Positions 6,255 through 7,547 of a stretch of DNA of 7,547 nucleotides are shown here, piece after piece. The stretch lies in contig WVZH01000527.1 in the NCBI GenBank assembly GCA_011772595.1, positions 6,873 to 14,419 of the forward strand, given 5' to 3'. The stretch comes from Anaerolineales bacterium. GTDB lineage: Bacteria > Chloroflexota > Anaerolineae > Anaerolineales > E44-bin32. Each line of letters begins with the position of its first letter. Within the stretch, counting starts at the first letter, position 1. The notes under the pieces were generated by a model that saw only the letters and a list, made by a program, of their open reading frames with translations, searched no databases and was not told the origin of the DNA. A program made the translations under genes and the position numbers.

Positions 6255-7259
6255 ATGGACCAAGATAAACCCTTCCGCTATCGCTCGCTGTTCTGGCCGA
6301 TCATACTCGTTGGTGTGGGTGTGCTCTGGCTTCTAGCGAACCTGGATGTTATCCCGAGGGAAGGCTGGCTAGTTCTTTTACGTTTCTGGCCTGTCTTTTT
6401 GATCGGTATCGGGTTGGATTTGATTATTGGACGCCGATCACCCATTCTAGGGGCAGCCGTCGGCCTCGGCGTCGTTGGATTAGCGGTGCTGCTTGTCTTC
6501 ATCGGTCCGAATCTTGGGATTGTGACCCTTCCAGACATCACAACCAATACGTATACGGAACCAATCGGTACCGCTTCTTCTGCCCGCATTGATCTTGACC
6601 TCTCCATAGGAGTGAGCACGATCACGGCCTCATCGGATTCGAACAATCTCTTTGAAGCCGAAATCTCACACGTCGGTGAGATTGACTACAATGTCAGCGG
6701 TGACGAGGAAAAAACGATCCGCCTCAGCGAGAAAGAATGGGATTTCAATTTCACGAGGATCGAGTCGTGGGAAGAAGATGAACTGGAGTGGAACATCGGG
6801 CTCAGCCCAGACGTTCCCCTGTATCTCGATCTAGAGGGTGGTATCGGCCTATCGACGCTCGACCTCGGCGAGCTCGACCTTACCGGCGTCGAAATCAACA
6901 GCGGCGTCGGGGACATGATCATTACACTCCCTGCCACCGGATCGAGCTATGAGGTGAATGTTGATGTAGGTGTCGGTCGACTCGTTTTACGCTTGGAGGA
7001 TGGCATCGACGCTGAAATGCGCATCGAGGGCGGTGTCGGCGAAACGAGGATCGAAGTCCCCTCTGGTGTCGGGGTTCGCCTCGATGGTGAAATCGGTGTT
7101 GGCGACATCCGCGTTCCCTCCTCGTACGATCGGCTGAGCTACGACGAGGATCAAACCATTGGGGAAAGCGGCGTGTGGCAATCCCCCAACTATGCCTCGG
7201 CGGATCACAAAATCAACATCACATTCGAAGGTGGTGTGGGCGACCTGACGATACGCTGA
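6255..7259 (+). CDS. LiaF-like membrane protein with C-terminal toast-rack beta-repeat domain
   Basis: A 334-residue protein with three hydrophobic segments (about residues 12-30, 42-58 and 63-84), the LiaI/LiaF-like transmembrane region. A large domain rich in Asp, Gly, Val and Ile follows (about 110-334). This domain carries repeated G-I/V-G motifs followed by a beta strand: 195-204 (GGIGLSTLDL), 216-225, 238-247, 259-268, 280-288 and 326-334 (GGVGDLTIR). The first five are spaced 21-22 residues apart, as expected for a stacked beta-solenoid like the toast-rack/DUF4097 and LiaF C-terminal families. With three membrane passes, the side of the membrane facing the repeat domain cannot be fixed from sequence. 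The ATG is 3 bases after the upstream stop. The pair is probably an envelope-associated sensing or scaffolding module; no kinase or regulator partner is in the window. Confidence 0.88.
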   Translation: MDQDKPFRYRSLFWPIILVGVGVLWLLANLDVIPREGWLVLLRFWPVFLIGIGLDLIIGRRSPILGAAVGLGVVGLAVLLVFIGPNLGIVTLPDITTNTYTEPIGTASSARIDLDLSIGVSTITASSDSNNLFEAEISHVGEIDYNVSGDEEKTIRLSEKEWDFNFTRIESWEEDELEWNIGLSPDVPLYLDLEGGIGLSTLDLGELDLTGVEINSGVGDMIITLPATGSSYEVNVDVGVGRLVLRLEDGIDAEMRIEGGVGETRIEVPSGVGVRLDGEIGVGDIRVPSSYDRLSYDEDQTIGESGVWQSPNYASADHKINITFEGGVGDLTIR

Positions 7260-7328
7260 TCGGTTTTAGATCCCATCAGCTTGGCTATGCGCTACCAATG
7301 GTTTATGAACATCAACCTAGACAAGTGT

Positions 7329-7361
7329 CGAGCACCCGACTTGGAAAAGGTCGGGTGCTCG
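7329..7361 (+). terminator. Strong hairpin, probable terminator of the LiaF-like operon
   Basis: A perfect 12-bp stem CGAGCACCCGAC / GTCGGGTGCTCG with a 9-base loop lies 70 bases after the operon's stop codon. It is followed by CTTTGAGTT, so the T-tract is short and purely factor-independent termination may be incomplete. Because the next gene points towards it, the hairpin may also end or protect the converging transcript. Confidence 0.75.
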
Positions 7362-7433
7362 CTTTGAGTTCATCATTACGGTCTTTTAAATGACCCGAAG
7401 TTCTTCGCTCAACAACAGAAATGAAGCGCCTCC

Positions 7434-7547
7434 TTATCGCCCCAACACATGCATGGCAACACGCACAGCAGCGATGGCGTCCTCGGCGTAACCATCCGCC
7501 TCGATCTCCTCCGCCCAATCCCGGCTGACCGGTGCTCCCCCCACAAG
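7434..7547 (-). CDS. Corrinoid (B12)-binding protein, C-terminal end only
   Basis: The last 37 codons of a gene that begins beyond the window edge, read in the frame that ends at TAA (7434-7436). The residues VGGAPVSRDWAEEIEADGYA followed by EDAIAAVRVAMHVL are characteristic of the C-terminal end of the cobalamin-binding domain in methyltransferase corrinoid proteins and methionine-synthase-like modules. There GGAP lies near the cofactor pocket and the ADGYA-DA helix closes the Rossmann-like fold. The protein would carry methyl groups on B12 between methyltransferases. The DxHxxG cobalt-ligand motif is outside the window, so which substrate system it serves cannot be told. It converges with the LiaF-like operon, 174 bases apart. 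Confidence 0.85.
   Translation of the reverse strand, partial: LVGGAPVSRDWAEEIEADGYAEDAIAAVRVAMHVLGR

Overview
The window looks like a chromosomal stretch from a free-living bacterium of moderate GC content. The mix of a LiaF-like membrane/'toast-rack' pair, a corrinoid protein, a DUF6958-type small protein and a palindromic interspersed repeat would fit a Chloroflexota (Anaerolineae-like) genome. That assignment is an inference from gene content, since no marker gene is present. Most starts have clear Shine-Dalgarno sequences, and TGA is used as a normal stop.

Layout: (1) 25-2387 holds three minus-strand genes. In transcription order they are a polytopic membrane protein resembling GT-C/YfhO-type enzymes, a 101-aa winged-helix-like DUF6958-type protein, and a 131-aa acidic helical protein. 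(2) 2388-3394 is about 1 kb with no intact gene. It contains a perfect 8-bp inverted repeat just upstream of the membrane-protein gene, a decayed isoamylase-early-set (CBM48-like) gene broken by a nonsense codon and a frameshift, an unexplained stretch, and a palindromic interspersed repeat. (3) 3395-5167 (minus) encodes a full-length M1-family aminopeptidase closely resembling leukotriene A4 hydrolase. (4) 5168-5594 is a divergent intergenic region. (5) 5595-7259 (plus) is a two-gene operon of LiaI/LiaF-like (DUF5668-type) membrane proteins, the second with a repetitive beta 'toast-rack' domain. A strong hairpin at 7329-7361 follows it. (6) 7434-7547 (minus) is the C-terminal end of a corrinoid (B12)-binding protein cut by the window edge.

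The genes do not form one pathway. The only tight functional unit is the LiaF-like pair, probably an envelope-associated module; no LiaR/LiaS-type two-component genes lie within the window. I see no convincing undescribed system here. The most informative findings are the decayed CBM48-like gene, the interspersed repeat, and the active-site comparison of the aminopeptidase with leukotriene A4 hydrolase.
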